The translations under genes and the position numbers were made by a program. This document shows positions 24,675 to 33,908 of a stretch of DNA of 64,000 nucleotides, one piece after another. The notes below the pieces were generated by a model. The model was not told where the DNA came from. It worked only from the letters and a program-made list of their open reading frames with translations, and did not search any database. Position 1 is the first letter of the stretch; each line of letters starts with the position of its first letter. The stretch is from Streptomyces wedmorensis (GTDB lineage Bacteria > Actinomycetota > Actinomycetes > Streptomycetales > Streptomycetaceae). The stretch spans positions 99,939 through 163,938 of the forward strand of contig NZ_JNWK01000008.1 in NCBI RefSeq assembly GCF_000716445.1. Direction: 5' to 3'.

Positions 24675-26039
24675 ATGACCCCTCATGTCATCGAACCCGA
24701 TCCCCAGGCCGGCGCGGCCGTCAAGGCCGCCGACCGCGCGCACGTGTTCCACTCCTGGTCCGCCCAGGGCCTGATCGACCCGCTCGCCGTGGCCGGCGCG
24801 GAGGGTTCGTACTTCTGGGACTACGACGGAAACCGCTACCTCGACTTCACCAGCGGCCTCGTCTACACGAACATCGGCTACCAGCACCCCAAGGTGGTCG
24901 CCGCGATCCAGGAGCAGGCCGGGAAGCTCGCGACCTTCGCGCCCGCCTTCGCCGTGGACGTGCGCTCCGAGGCCGCACGCCTCATCGCCGAGCGCACCCC
25001 GGGCGACCTGGACAAGATCTTCTTCACCAACGGCGGCGCCGAGGCCGTCGAGAACGCCGTCCGCATGGCCCGGCTGCACACCGGCCGCACGAAGGTGCTC
25101 TCCGCCTACCGCTCGTACCACGGCGCCACCTCCACCGCGATCAACCTGACCGGTGACCCGCGCCGCTGGGCCTCCGACAACGGCTCCGCCGGCGTCGTGC
25201 GCTTCTGGGCGCCGTTCCTCTACCGCTCGCCCTTCTACGCCACCACCGAGGCGGAGGAGAGCGCGCGGGCCCTCCAGCACCTGGAGGACACGATCGCCTT
25301 CGAGGGTCCGGCGACCATCGCCGCGATCATCCTGGAGACCGTGCCCGGCACCGCCGGCATCATGACCCCGCCGCCCGGCTACCTCGCCGGCGTCCGCGAG
25401 ATCTGCGACAAGTACGGCATCGTCTTCATCCTCGACGAGGTCATGGCCGGCTTCGGCCGCACCGGCAAGTGGTTCGCCGCCGAGCACTTCGACGTCGTCC
25501 CCGACCTGATGACCTTCGCCAAGGGCGTGAACTCGGGCTACGTGCCCCTCGGCGGCGTCGCCATCAACGCCGAGATCGCCGCCACCTTCGACAAGCGGCC
25601 CTACCCGGGCGGACTGACCTACTCCGGTCACCCGCTGGCCTGCGCCGCCGCCGTCGCCACGATCAACGTGATGGCGGACGAGAAGGTCGTCGAGAACGCC
25701 GCCCACATCGGCGAGACCGTCCTCGGCCCCGGCCTGCGCGAGCTCGCCGAGCGCCACCCGTCGGTCGGCGAGGTCCGCGGCATGGGCGTCTTCTGGGCCC
25801 TCGACCTGGTCAAGAACAAGGAGACGCGCGAGCCGCTCGTCCCGTACAACGCGGCCGGCGAGGCCAACGCGCCGATGGCCGCCTTCGGCGCCGCGGCGAA
25901 GAAGCAGGGCCTGTGGCCCTTCGTGAACATGAACCGCACCCATGCCGTTCCCGCCTGCAACGTCTCCGAGGCGGAGGCGAAGGAAGGCCTGGCGGCGCTG
26001 GACGCGGCCCTCTCGGTGGCCGACGAGCACACCGCGTAA
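24675..26039 (+). CDS. Class III (omega) aminotransferase
   Basis: 454 residues, full length. FFTNGGAEAVENAVRMAR binds PLP phosphate, ILDEVMAGFGRTG holds the PLP-ring Asp, and Lys283 in TFAKGVNSGY forms the Schiff base. SGHPLACAAAVA is also typical. Sequence style (HVFHSWSAQGLIDPL at the start) resembles taurine/beta-alanine-pyruvate aminotransferases, but class III substrates cannot be told from sequence. A GntR regulator follows 69 bp downstream on the same strand and may control it. Confidence 0.92.
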   Translation: MTPHVIEPDPQAGAAVKAADRAHVFHSWSAQGLIDPLAVAGAEGSYFWDYDGNRYLDFTSGLVYTNIGYQHPKVVAAIQEQAGKLATFAPAFAVDVRSEAARLIAERTPGDLDKIFFTNGGAEAVENAVRMARLHTGRTKVLSAYRSYHGATSTAINLTGDPRRWASDNGSAGVVRFWAPFLYRSPFYATTEAEESARALQHLEDTIAFEGPATIAAIILETVPGTAGIMTPPPGYLAGVREICDKYGIVFILDEVMAGFGRTGKWFAAEHFDVVPDLMTFAKGVNSGYVPLGGVAINAEIAATFDKRPYPGGLTYSGHPLACAAAVATINVMADEKVVENAAHIGETVLGPGLRELAERHPSVGEVRGMGVFWALDLVKNKETREPLVPYNAAGEANAPMAAFGAAAKKQGLWPFVNMNRTHAVPACNVSEAEAKEGLAALDAALSVADEHTA

Positions 26040-26108
26040 CCGCAGCACCGGGGAGGTCTCCTCCGTCTGGACTAGGGTGTCCCGAAACCGGACGGAGGGG
26101 GCCGACCC

Positions 26109-26831
26109 ATGCCCGCGAGCGGAGCTGTCACCCGCAACACCTTGCGACAGCAGATCGCGGACGCGCTGCGTGACGAGGTGCTCGCGGGCCGTCTCCAGCC
26201 CGGCGAGGAATTCACCGTCAAGCAGATCGCGGAGCAGTACGGGGTGTCCGCGACGCCCGTACGGGAAGCACTCGTCGACCTGTGCGCGCAGGGGCTCCTC
26301 GACTCCGACCAGCACCGCGGCTTCCGGGTCCACCAGTACTCGGTCGACGACTACCGGGGCATGGTCGAGGCCCGGATGCTCGTCGTCGACGGCATCTTCC
26401 GCCGCCACGCGCCCGCGGTGCTCCCGATCCCGCAGACCACGCCGTCCCCCGCCGCCGAGCCCGACCTCAACGTCGGGGTGGCGCTCGTCTCCGTACGCCG
26501 CCGGGGCGAGGCCGCGGCCCGCGCGGCCCGCGCCGGGGACCTGGACATCCTCATCGGCTACGACATCCGCTACTGGCGCGAGCTGGGCCGCCTGGTCGCC
26601 GCCAACGCCTACATCGCCGACTTCCTGCACCGGCTGCGCGTCCAGGCCTGGGTCTTCTCCGTACCCTACCTGCGCTCCGAGCGGGACCTCCTCGGCTGGC
26701 TGTGGGGCGGGCACGTCGAGCTGGTGGACGCGATCACCCGCGGCGACGCGGAGGCCGCCGTCGAGGTCGTACGGGCCTACAACGCGCACTCGCTGGAGTG
26801 GGCGGACCGCCTGGAACAGCGGGCTCGCTGA
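26109..26831 (+). CDS. GntR-family transcriptional regulator
   Basis: 240 residues. N-terminal winged helix (RQQIADALRDEVLAGRLQPG, VKQIAEQYGVSATPVREALVDL) and an all-helical FadR/VanR-type effector domain; GDAEAAVEVVRAYN is the usual final helix of the FCD group, though the metal-binding histidines are not obvious. Likely senses a small carboxylate or amine. The spacer upstream contains GGAGGTCTCC, a short palindrome. Confidence 0.88.
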   Translation: MPASGAVTRNTLRQQIADALRDEVLAGRLQPGEEFTVKQIAEQYGVSATPVREALVDLCAQGLLDSDQHRGFRVHQYSVDDYRGMVEARMLVVDGIFRRHAPAVLPIPQTTPSPAAEPDLNVGVALVSVRRRGEAAARAARAGDLDILIGYDIRYWRELGRLVAANAYIADFLHRLRVQAWVFSVPYLRSERDLLGWLWGGHVELVDAITRGDAEAAVEVVRAYNAHSLEWADRLEQRAR

Positions 26832-26958
26832 ACGACCCTGGACCGAAAGGTCGGGTTGAGGCCCGGTCTCCGGGGGCAGGTCCTGAGCGGGTGGGCGTCG
26901 TCGGCTGCGCCGCCGACTACCCTGGCCGTCCCTGCAACCGACGGAGAGCGAGCCTCCC

Positions 26959-27609
26959 TTGGCCTGTGACCTGTGGCTGGTCCCCCTCGTCGACGTGCTG
27001 TGCCACAGCCCCGACAACCCCTTCGCCGAAGAGATAGCCGTCTTCGACTCCGTGCTGAGCGCGTCCGGTCTGCCGACCGTGCCCGTCTACGCGTACATGC
27101 CGGGGCTCTCCGGGGACGTCGCCCCCGTCGCGGGCTTCGACTACGAGGCCCTGCACTTCCTGCGCCGCGCGTACCTCCTCCAGGTGTGCGGGCTGCCGGT
27201 CGAGCCGGTGGGCGAGCTCGGCGGGGACTACGAGCAGCTCCTGGAGATGTTCGAGGCGACCGCCCAGCAGTCCCACCTGGTCTGGCACTACGACCACGCG
27301 GGCGCGTACGTGCCGGTCGACTTCCCGGCGCCGCTCACCACCGACGAGCTCCTGGAGGGCGGCGGTCCGCTCGGATCCTCGTACGGGCTGCTCCGGGAGC
27401 TCGAGTTCGTGGCGCCCTCGATCGGCATCGACCCGGCGAACCCGCCGGCCGCCCCGCTGCCGCCGGACCGGCCGACCTCCCTGGAGGAACCGGCCGCGCC
27501 CGTCCCGTACGACGGCAGTCCCTTCGCGCGGGAGCGTCACGTGTGGCTGGGCCTGCACGCGGCGGCGGTCCGGAGCCTCGCCCAGGGCTCGATGATCATC
27601 CTGAGCTGA
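26959..27609 (+). CDS. Conserved hypothetical protein, TTG start
   Basis: 216 residues starting at TTG 26959 (ACDLWLVPLVDVLCHSPDNP). TACCCT at 26918-26923 is a plausible -10. It is acidic, with a globular N-terminal two-thirds (FDYEALHFLRRAYLLQVCG, QQSHLVWHYDHAGAYVPVDF) and a Pro-rich section at 155-185. No TM, signal or enzyme motif. The terminal QGSMIILS is a plausible last strand. Streptomyces-restricted as far as I can judge. Confidence 0.7.
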   Translation: MACDLWLVPLVDVLCHSPDNPFAEEIAVFDSVLSASGLPTVPVYAYMPGLSGDVAPVAGFDYEALHFLRRAYLLQVCGLPVEPVGELGGDYEQLLEMFEATAQQSHLVWHYDHAGAYVPVDFPAPLTTDELLEGGGPLGSSYGLLRELEFVAPSIGIDPANPPAAPLPPDRPTSLEEPAAPVPYDGSPFARERHVWLGLHAAAVRSLAQGSMIILS

Positions 27610-27662
27610 GCGCCCAGGGGATCGTCCCGAGCCGAAGCCCCCGCGTCGCCCCCGGACAGGCC

Positions 27663-28385
27663 CTAGCGGGCCTCCGGGGGCCGCTGGCGGGGCATGTTCG
27701 GACGGGTGCCGGGCGGGAGCGGGAAACGGCCCGAGGGGTGGTGGCTCTCGGCCCGCGCGGGCATCACGCCCACCGACTGGAGCGCCAGCGGCGCCGGGCC
27801 CGAACGGAACTCGACCATCCAGTCCGCGGTCTCCGCCCGCACGAGCTCCGTCACGTCCTCCGAGAAGCGGCGCAGCACCCCGAGACATCGCTCGGCGGCC
27901 TCGCTCGCGGTGCCCTCCGTGGGGCCCAGGACCTCCCGGACGCTCTCGGACGCCCAGTCGAACTGCAGCGCCTGGAGACGGCGCTGCACGGCCTGTGCCG
28001 TCGCCACGTTCCTTATCCAGCCGGACGTCAGCCCGAAGTACCGGTCGCAGGCCATGCAGGCGGCGCCGAGCAGCAGCGAGAGGTAGCCCCAGCCCGCGGT
28101 GCCCGCGGCCACCCCGGTCAGGTCGAGCAGCGGCAGCGCGGCGCCGGCGATCACGCCTACGGCCGTGCCGATCCGCAGGGCCCGGGCGCAGCGGCGCTTC
28201 CAGACGCGGTCCGAGAGGTACCACTCGGCGGTGCGCAGGGCATTGGACTCCACCCAGCGGTACAGCTCGTCGAGCCGTTCCGCCGGCTCGCCCCAGTCGC
28301 CCAGGGGGAACGGCGTACCGGTCAGATCACGGTGGACGTCTCCCCCGGGGGGCCCCGGCGGCTGCATCTCCGGCTGCTGGCTCAC
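27663..28385 (-). CDS. SLATT-domain two-TM protein
   Basis: 240 residues from GTG 28385 (AGAGGAG seven bases upstream). Helix with RLDELYRWVESNALRTAEWYL, two TM helices at about 70-90 and 95-115, then a long amphipathic helix (AQAVQRRLQALQFDW) that matches the SLATT architecture: cytosolic helices around a two-TM hairpin. SLATT proteins are predicted pore-forming effectors in nucleotide-signal conflict systems, but no CD-NTase, SMODS or SLOG gene is adjacent. The C-terminal 50 residues are Pro-rich and disordered. Its stop codon lies in a CTAG. Confidence 0.7.
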   Translation of the reverse strand: MSQQPEMQPPGPPGGDVHRDLTGTPFPLGDWGEPAERLDELYRWVESNALRTAEWYLSDRVWKRRCARALRIGTAVGVIAGAALPLLDLTGVAAGTAGWGYLSLLLGAACMACDRYFGLTSGWIRNVATAQAVQRRLQALQFDWASESVREVLGPTEGTASEAAERCLGVLRRFSEDVTELVRAETADWMVEFRSGPAPLALQSVGVMPARAESHHPSGRFPLPPGTRPNMPRQRPPEAR

Positions 28386-28477
28386 CGGGGGACTCCTCTG
28401 TTCAGCTCAGCGCTCATGTCCTTCTGTGACGTGCGGTGCACGTGGTGCCTGCCCTTCCTACCGCCGAATGGTGGGCG

Positions 28478-28508
28478 GCGGGCCCGGAATCCCGGGATTT
28501 CCGCCCGC
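28478..28508. promoter_or_regulatory. Interrupted inverted repeat upstream of ybaB
   Basis: GCGGGC (28478-28483) pairs with GCCCGC (28503-28508) and, after a two-base bulge, GGAATCCC pairs with GGGATTTCC. It lies between the divergent SLATT gene and ybaB, before the TAGGCT (28588-28593) that may be the ybaB -10. Role unknown: leader hairpin or operator. Confidence 0.4.
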
Positions 28509-28637
28509 AAGAGGGTGTTGATCAGGTAGAGGAGGCCGCAGTTTCTCACCCGAAAGAGTGATGGAGGCAAGGCGGGCGGGGACCACGTAGGCTCGGCGTA
28601 CCGACACATACGGACGTACCGAACTCCAGGAGTGACC

Positions 28638-28970
28638 GTGATCCCCGGTGGCCAGCCCAACATGCAGCAGCTTCTCCAGCAGGCCCAGAAGATGCAGCAG
28701 GACTTCGCCCGCGCGCAGCAGGAGCTGGCCGCGACCGAGGTCGACGGGCAGGCGGGCGGCGGCCTGGTGAAGGCGACCGTCACCGGCTCGGGCGAGCTGC
28801 GCGGCCTGGTCATCGACCCGAAGGCGGTCGACCCGGAGGACACCGAGACCCTCGCCGACCTGATCGTGGCCGCCGTCCAGGCCGCCAACGACAACGCGCA
28901 GCAGCTCCAGCAGGCCAAGCTCGGCCCTCTGGCGCAGGGCATGGGCGGCCTGCCGGGCCTGGGCTTCTGA
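28638..28970 (+). CDS. YbaB/EbfC nucleoid-associated protein
   Basis: 110 residues from GTG 28638: AGGAG at 28628-28632 is five bases before it, whereas GTG 28632 overlaps the SD. N-terminal helix [20 protein letters not shown], central beta-strands ([21 protein letters not shown]) and helix [16 protein letters not shown] form the YbaB tweezer dimer that binds DNA. It precedes recR with 69 bp between, the conserved ybaB-recR pair. Confidence 0.93.
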   Translation: MIPGGQPNMQQLLQQAQKMQQDFARAQQELAATEVDGQAGGGLVKATVTGSGELRGLVIDPKAVDPEDTETLADLIVAAVQAANDNAQQLQQAKLGPLAQGMGGLPGLGF

Positions 28971-29039
28971 GCCCGCTCTTCTAACGAGCACTTCCAGCCA
29001 CTACCGTAAGAATCAAGCACTCCCGAGAAGGGCGTTCCG

Positions 29040-29639
29040 TTGTACGAAGGCGTGGTTCAGGACCTCATCGACGAGCTGGGCAGGCTGCCCGGCGTCGGTC
29101 CCAAGAGCGCGCAGCGGATCGCCTTCCACGTCCTCCAGGCCGAGCCGACGGACGTCCGCCGGCTCGCGCACGCGCTCCTGGAGGTCAAGGAGAAGGTCAG
29201 GTTCTGCGCGGTCTGCGGCAACGTGGCGCAGCAGGAGCAGTGCAACATCTGCCGGGACCCGCGCCGCGACCTCACCGTCATCTGCGTGGTCGAGGAGCCG
29301 AAGGACGTCGTCGCGATCGAGCGGACGCGCGAGTTCCGCGGGCGGTACCACGTCCTCGGCGGCGCGATCAGCCCGATCGAGGGCGTCGGTCCGGACGACC
29401 TCCGCATCCGCGAGCTCCTCGCGCGGCTCGCGGACGGGGCCGTCACCGAACTGATCCTCGCGACCGACCCGAACCTGGAGGGCGAGGCCACCGCGACGTA
29501 CCTGGCGCGGATGATCAAGCCCATGGGGCTGAAGGTGACCCGGCTCGCGAGCGGGCTCCCGGTCGGCGGCGACCTGGAGTACGCCGACGAGGTGACCCTC
29601 GGCCGTGCCTTCGAGGGGCGGAGGCTGCTAGATGTATGA
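29040..29639 (+). CDS. recR: Recombination protein RecR
   Basis: 199 residues from TTG 29040 with GAGAAGGG upstream. HhH at [19 protein letters not shown]4 zinc finger [16 protein letters not shown], Toprim domain [15 protein letters not shown] with [17 protein letters not shown], and Walker-B-like end. Works with RecF and RecO to load RecA on gapped DNA. Second gene of the ybaB-recR unit; a DUF5063 gene follows on the same strand. Confidence 0.97.
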   Translation: MYEGVVQDLIDELGRLPGVGPKSAQRIAFHVLQAEPTDVRRLAHALLEVKEKVRFCAVCGNVAQQEQCNICRDPRRDLTVICVVEEPKDVVAIERTREFRGRYHVLGGAISPIEGVGPDDLRIRELLARLADGAVTELILATDPNLEGEATATYLARMIKPMGLKVTRLASGLPVGGDLEYADEVTLGRAFEGRRLLDV

Positions 29640-29686
29640 GGACAGGGCCGGTGCGCTCTCGTGCGCGCTCTCAGAGAGGCTGCTCG

Positions 29687-30355
29687 ATGTCTGACGCCAC
29701 ACTGCACTCCGTCACGCAGGACCCGGACGACTTCGCGGTCCAGATCTCCGACTCGATCGAGAGTTTCATCGTCGCGACCACCGAGGTCGCCAAAGGCGAC
29801 GAGCCGGACAGCGCGGTCCCGTTCCTGCTCCTGGAGATCTCCCAGTTGCTCCTCGCGGGCGGCCGGCTCGGCGCGCACGCGGACATCGTCCCGGACGAGC
29901 GGTACGAGCCGGACACGGGCCCCGAGCCGGACGTCGACGACCTGCGCGAGCGGTTCGCCGTGATGCTCGACCCGGTCGACGTCTTCTCCGAGGTCTTCGA
30001 CCCCTACGAGCCGCGCAAGGCCCCCGTCCCGGCCCGCATCTCCGACAACCTCGCCGACATCGTCACCGACCTCCGCCACGGCCTCGCCCACTACCGGGCC
30101 GGCCGCACCAGCGAAGCCCTCTGGTGGTGGCAGTTCTCCTACTTCTCCAACTGGGGCCCCACCGCCTCGGCCACCCTCCGCGCCCTCCAGTCGCTCGTCG
30201 CGCACGTCCGCCTCGACCAGCCGCTGGCCGAGCTGGACGGTCTCGACACCGACGAGGACCTCACCGAGGACGACCTCGCCGAAGAGGCCGGCCGCGTCAT
30301 GCTGGAAGAGATCGCGGCCCCCCTGGGCATCCGCACCCGATCCGCCAGGAAGTAA
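29687..30355 (+). CDS. DUF5063 family protein
   Basis: 222 residues from ATG 29687 (GAGAGG about eight bases upstream). Very acidic, helical, with IVATTEVAKGDEP, PVDVFSEVFDPYEP and the Trp-rich SEALWWWQFSYFSNWGPTA stretch that marks this family. No TM or catalytic motif. It sits 47 bp after recR in the same direction, an association common in Streptomyces; a role linked to recombination is possible but unproven. Confidence 0.85.
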   Translation: MSDATLHSVTQDPDDFAVQISDSIESFIVATTEVAKGDEPDSAVPFLLLEISQLLLAGGRLGAHADIVPDERYEPDTGPEPDVDDLRERFAVMLDPVDVFSEVFDPYEPRKAPVPARISDNLADIVTDLRHGLAHYRAGRTSEALWWWQFSYFSNWGPTASATLRALQSLVAHVRLDQPLAELDGLDTDEDLTEDDLAEEAGRVMLEEIAAPLGIRTRSARK

Positions 30356-30454
30356 CCGCCCCGGCCGGATCCACCCGCGCTGCCGTCTCGGCGAGGACCA
30401 CCCGTACGCGGTCCGCGTGGCCGATGCCCTTGCCGTGACGCCGGAATGATCACT

Positions 30455-30516
30455 TGGTGAGCGCCTCGTCTCACCATCCGATATCACGGTGGCGTTTTCG
30501 GGTCCCTCGATAGACT
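30455..30516 (+). promoter_or_regulatory. Upstream region of ask: inverted repeat and -10 box
   Basis: TGGTGAG (30455-30461) and CTCACCA (30470-30476) form a perfect 7-bp inverted repeat with an eight-base spacer, about 35 bp before a consensus-like TAGACT (30511-30516). The ask GTG is at 30565. The repeat may be an operator or hairpin. Confidence 0.5.
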
Positions 30517-30564
30517 GAGCCGATCGCAGCGCCGGCTGCGGCACAGACTGAGCGAGGAGCGCAC

Positions 30565-31836
30565 GTGGGCCTTGTCGTGCAGAAGTACGGAGGCTCCTCC
30601 GTTGCCGATGCCGAAGGCATCAAGCGCGTCGCCAAGCGGATCGTGGACACCAAGAAGGACGGCCACCAGGTCGTCGTCGTGGTTTCCGCGATGGGCGACA
30701 CGACGGACGAGTTGATCGATCTCGCCGAGCAGGTATCCCCGATGCCTGCCGGGCGTGAGTTCGACATGCTGCTGACCGCCGGAGAGCGGATCTCCATGGC
30801 CCTGCTGGCCATGGCGATCAAAAACCTGGGCCACGAGGCCCAGTCGTTCACGGGCAGCCAGGCCGGTGTCATCACCGACTCGGTCCACAACAAAGCGCGC
30901 ATCATCGATGTCACGCCGGGCCGGATCCGCACCGCCCTCGACGAGGGCAACATCGCCATCGTCGCCGGCTTCCAGGGTGTGTCCCAGGACAAGAAGGACA
31001 TCACCACGCTGGGCCGCGGCGGCTCCGACACGACGGCCGTGGCGCTCGCCGCCGCGCTCGACGCCGAGGTCTGCGAGATCTACACCGACGTCGACGGCGT
31101 CTTCACGGCCGACCCGCGCGTCGTGAAGAAGGCGAAGAAGATCGACTGGATCTCCTTCGAGGACATGCTGGAGCTCGCCGCCTCCGGCTCCAAGGTGCTG
31201 CTGCACCGGTGCGTCGAGTACGCGCGCCGCTACAACATCCCGATCCACGTCCGCTCGTCCTTCTCGGGACTGCAGGGCACGTGGGTCAGCAACGAACCGC
31301 AAGGGGACCAGAAGGTGGAGCAGGCCATCATCTCGGGTGTCGCCCACGACACCTCCGAGGCGAAGATCACCGTCGTCGGCGTGCCGGACAAGCCGGGCGA
31401 GGCCGCGGCCATCTTCCGCGCCGTCGCGGACGCCGAGATCAACATCGACATGATCGTGCAGAACGTGTCCGCGGCCTCCACCGGCCTCACGGACATCTCC
31501 TTCACCCTCCCCAAGGCCGAGGGCCGCAAGGCCATCGACGAGCTGGAGAAGGCGAAGGACGCGATCGGCTTCGACTCGCTCCGCTACGACGACCAGATCG
31601 GCAAGATCTCCCTGGTCGGCGCCGGCATGAAGACGAACCCGGGCGTCACCGCCGACTTCTTCAAGGCGCTGTCCGACGCGGGCGTGAACATCGAGCTCAT
31701 CTCGACCTCCGAGATCCGCATCTCGGTCGTCACCCGCGCCGACGACGTCAACGAGGCCGTGCGCGCCGTCCACACCGCCTTCGGTCTGGACAGCGACTCG
31801 GACGAGGCCGTCGTCTACGGAGGCACCGGCCGATGA
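30565..31836 (+). CDS. lysC: Aspartate kinase, alpha subunit
   Basis: 423 residues from GTG 30565. Kinase signature [20 protein letters not shown], then [27 protein letters not shown] and [11 protein letters not shown]; two C-terminal ACT domains (about 265-345 and 350-420) bind lysine/threonine for feedback control. Phosphorylates aspartate at the head of Lys, Thr, Met and diaminopimelate synthesis. An internal start at codon 251 should give the beta regulatory subunit. ATGA overlap with the asd-like gene downstream. Confidence 0.98.
   Translation: MGLVVQKYGGSSVADAEGIKRVAKRIVDTKKDGHQVVVVVSAMGDTTDELIDLAEQVSPMPAGREFDMLLTAGERISMALLAMAIKNLGHEAQSFTGSQAGVITDSVHNKARIIDVTPGRIRTALDEGNIAIVAGFQGVSQDKKDITTLGRGGSDTTAVALAAALDAEVCEIYTDVDGVFTADPRVVKKAKKIDWISFEDMLELAASGSKVLLHRCVEYARRYNIPIHVRSSFSGLQGTWVSNEPQGDQKVEQAIISGVAHDTSEAKITVVGVPDKPGEAAAIFRAVADAEINIDMIVQNVSAASTGLTDISFTLPKAEGRKAIDELEKAKDAIGFDSLRYDDQIGKISLVGAGMKTNPGVTADFFKALSDAGVNIELISTSEIRISVVTRADDVNEAVRAVHTAFGLDSDSDEAVVYGGTGR
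31315..31836 (+). CDS. Aspartate kinase beta subunit (internal in-frame start)
   Basis: GTG 31315 is codon 251 of the kinase gene and is preceded by AAGGGGA (31301-31307) at proper spacing, giving a 173-residue product made only of the two ACT domains. The same arrangement, at nearly the same codon, is established for actinobacterial alpha2beta2 aspartate kinases such as that of Corynebacterium. Expression here is inferred. Confidence 0.75.
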   Translation: MEQAIISGVAHDTSEAKITVVGVPDKPGEAAAIFRAVADAEINIDMIVQNVSAASTGLTDISFTLPKAEGRKAIDELEKAKDAIGFDSLRYDDQIGKISLVGAGMKTNPGVTADFFKALSDAGVNIELISTSEIRISVVTRADDVNEAVRAVHTAFGLDSDSDEAVVYGGTGR

Positions 31837-32900
31837 CGCCCAAGCCGACGCTCGCGGTCGTCGGTGCGACCGGAGCCGTCGGCTCGGTGATGCTCCAGAT
31901 GCTGTCGCACCACGCGGACGTCTGGGGCGAGATCCGACTCCTCGCCTCCCCGCGTTCGGCGGGCCGCAAGGCCTCCGTGCGCGGGGAGGAGTGCGAGATC
32001 CTCCCGCTCGACGAGGAGGCCCTCGAAGGCGTCGACCTGGCGCTCTTCCTGGTGCCCGAGGCGGTCGCGGCGCAGTGGGCGCCCATCGCCGCCGCCAAGG
32101 GCGCCGTGGTGGTGGACACCTCGGCGGCCTTCCGGGCCGACCCCGACGTGCCCCTGGTGGTCCCCGAGACCAACCCCCACGCCGCGCGCGTACGGCCCCG
32201 GGGCATCGTGGCCAGCCCCGGCTCCACCACCCTCGCGCTGATCGTCGCCGTGGGCGCCCTGCACGCCGAGTTCGGCCTCGCCGAACTGGTCGTCACCGCC
32301 CAGCAGGCCGCCAGCGGCGCCGGCGCCGGACACGCGGGCGTCGAGGCGCTCCGCGCCCAGCTCGGCCTGGTGGCCGGCGACGGGGACCTCGGCACCCACC
32401 CCGGTGACGTACGGCGGTTCGTCGGCGAGGACACCGGACCCTTCCCCGGACCCCTGGCGCTCAACGTCCTGCCATGGTCGGGCACGGCGGGCGCCGACGG
32501 GGCCTCGTCGGAGGAGGAGCGCGTACGGGACGAGACGCGCCGGATCCTCGGACTGCCCGCACTGCGGGTCGCCGCAACCTGTGTCCGCGTGCCCGTCGTG
32601 ACGGGGCACTCCGTCTCCGTGCACGCGCGCTTCGAGCACCCCGTGCCGGTCGGGCGCGCGCACGAGGTCCTGGCGACCTCGCCCGGCGTCGTGCTGTACG
32701 ACGACCCCGCCGCGGGCGACTTCCCCACCCCCGCCGACGTCGTCGGCACCGACCCCGCCTGGGTCGGCCGGGTCCGGCGCTCCATGGACGACGAGCGGGC
32801 CCTCGACTTCTTCGTCTGCGCCGACAACCTGCGCAAGGGTGCGGCCCTGAATGCCCTTCAGATCGCGGAATCCGTTGTCACGGCTTTGTGGGATCTGTGA
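31833..32900 (+). CDS. asd: Aspartate-semialdehyde dehydrogenase homologue lacking the catalytic cysteine
   Basis: 355 residues, overlapping ask by four bases (ATGA). N-terminal NADP motif [38 protein letters not shown] with the conserved His, and [27 protein letters not shown] all match aspartate-semialdehyde dehydrogenase. The active-site segment usually reading NP-N/G-C-S/T-T is [13 protein letters not shown] here: Ser131 (codon TCC at 32223-32225) stands where the nucleophilic Cys should be. Either activity is lost, or it is greatly altered and another asd gene supplies the pathway. Not a frame error: flanking sequence is intact. Confidence 0.85.
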   Translation: MTPKPTLAVVGATGAVGSVMLQMLSHHADVWGEIRLLASPRSAGRKASVRGEECEILPLDEEALEGVDLALFLVPEAVAAQWAPIAAAKGAVVVDTSAAFRADPDVPLVVPETNPHAARVRPRGIVASPGSTTLALIVAVGALHAEFGLAELVVTAQQAASGAGAGHAGVEALRAQLGLVAGDGDLGTHPGDVRRFVGEDTGPFPGPLALNVLPWSGTAGADGASSEEERVRDETRRILGLPALRVAATCVRVPVVTGHSVSVHARFEHPVPVGRAHEVLATSPGVVLYDDPAAGDFPTPADVVGTDPAWVGRVRRSMDDERALDFFVCADNLRKGAALNALQIAESVVTALWDL

Positions 32901-33155
32901 ACGTCCTGTGAGCAATTAGGCGTCAGATACCTCTTGAACTGCGGCGATGCCGTGGAAGAGGATGCTCTTCCCCCTTGTCGCAACCAACGGCCGGGTGGAG
33001 GGCGTCTCTGCGTTCACCCACGACCTTGTGGCGCGGAGCACGCCGTGAAAGCGGGGCACAGGGGGAGAACGGTTACGCATGAGGACATACGACTCACCGT
33101 CAAAAAGGGTGGCGTACGCGTACAACCCTGTCGGGGGGACGCGTGTCCAACAGGC

Positions 33156-33908
33156 GTGGCAGAGGTACTCGACATCGCGACAATCGCCCCGCTCCGCGGC
33201 GCGGGCACAGGCGTGCTCCCCGTGCGGAGCGCCGCGGTGCTCCCGCTCCGCGGCAGCGCCGTCGGCCCCGTGCGCGGCTCCGCGGTCCGCCCGTTCAGAC
33301 GGCCGCGGGCACTCGGCGGGATGCCGGTGATCGCCCCCGTGCCCGCCGCGCCCCGCACGACCGGGATGGACGCCATCCCGTCGCCCCGCGCAGGCGCCGA
33401 AGGCGCCCTGGCCGCCGGCACCACCGTCGACCACCTGACCGAGACCTACCGCGCCCACTACCGGTCGCTGCTCGGCCTCGCCGCGCTGCTCCTCGACGAC
33501 ACGGCCTCCTGCGAGGACGTCGTCCAGGAGGCGTTCATCCGCGTCCACTCGGCCCGCAAGCGCGTCCGCGAGCCCGAGAAGACGCTCGCCTACCTGCGCC
33601 AGACCGTCGTGAACCTCTCCCGGTCCGCGCTGCGCCGCCGCATCCTCGGCCTCAAGCTGCTGTCCAAGCCGATGCCCGACATGGCCAGCGCGGAGGAGGG
33701 AGCGTACGAGCAGCTGGAGCGCGAGGACCTGATCAAGGCGATGCGCGGACTCCAGCGGCGCCAGCGCGAGGTGCTGGCCCTGCGGTACTTCTCCGACATG
33801 ACCGAGGCGCAGGTCGCCGAGACGCTCGGGATATCCCTGGGATCCGTGAAGGCGTACGGCTCGCGGGGCATCGCGGCGCTGCGCGTCGCGATGGGAGCGA
33901 GCGCATGA
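33156..33908 (+). CDS. ECF-type sigma-70 family RNA polymerase sigma factor
   Basis: Region 2 (YRAHYRSLLGLAALLLDDTASCEDVVQEAFIRVH) and region 4 (RRQREVLALRYFSDMTEAQVAETLGISLGSVKAYGSRG) are clear, linked by a short spacer, as in SigE-like (SigE70) factors. The 5' end is uncertain: the frame is open far upstream and I use GTG 33156; ATG 33321 (MPVIAPVP) would remove a low-complexity Arg/Gly/Val-rich stretch. The overlapping next gene (ATGA) encodes a membrane protein that may act as its regulator. Confidence 0.82.
   Translation: MAEVLDIATIAPLRGAGTGVLPVRSAAVLPLRGSAVGPVRGSAVRPFRRPRALGGMPVIAPVPAAPRTTGMDAIPSPRAGAEGALAAGTTVDHLTETYRAHYRSLLGLAALLLDDTASCEDVVQEAFIRVHSARKRVREPEKTLAYLRQTVVNLSRSALRRRILGLKLLSKPMPDMASAEEGAYEQLEREDLIKAMRGLQRRQREVLALRYFSDMTEAQVAETLGISLGSVKAYGSRGIAALRVAMGASA

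Noticed and set aside
27650..27665. Third copy of the MITE arm at GACAGGCCCTAG beside the SLATT gene stop
   Set aside because: Only 12 bases match and the rest of the arm (GAATTGTC) is missing; chance or deep decay cannot be excluded.
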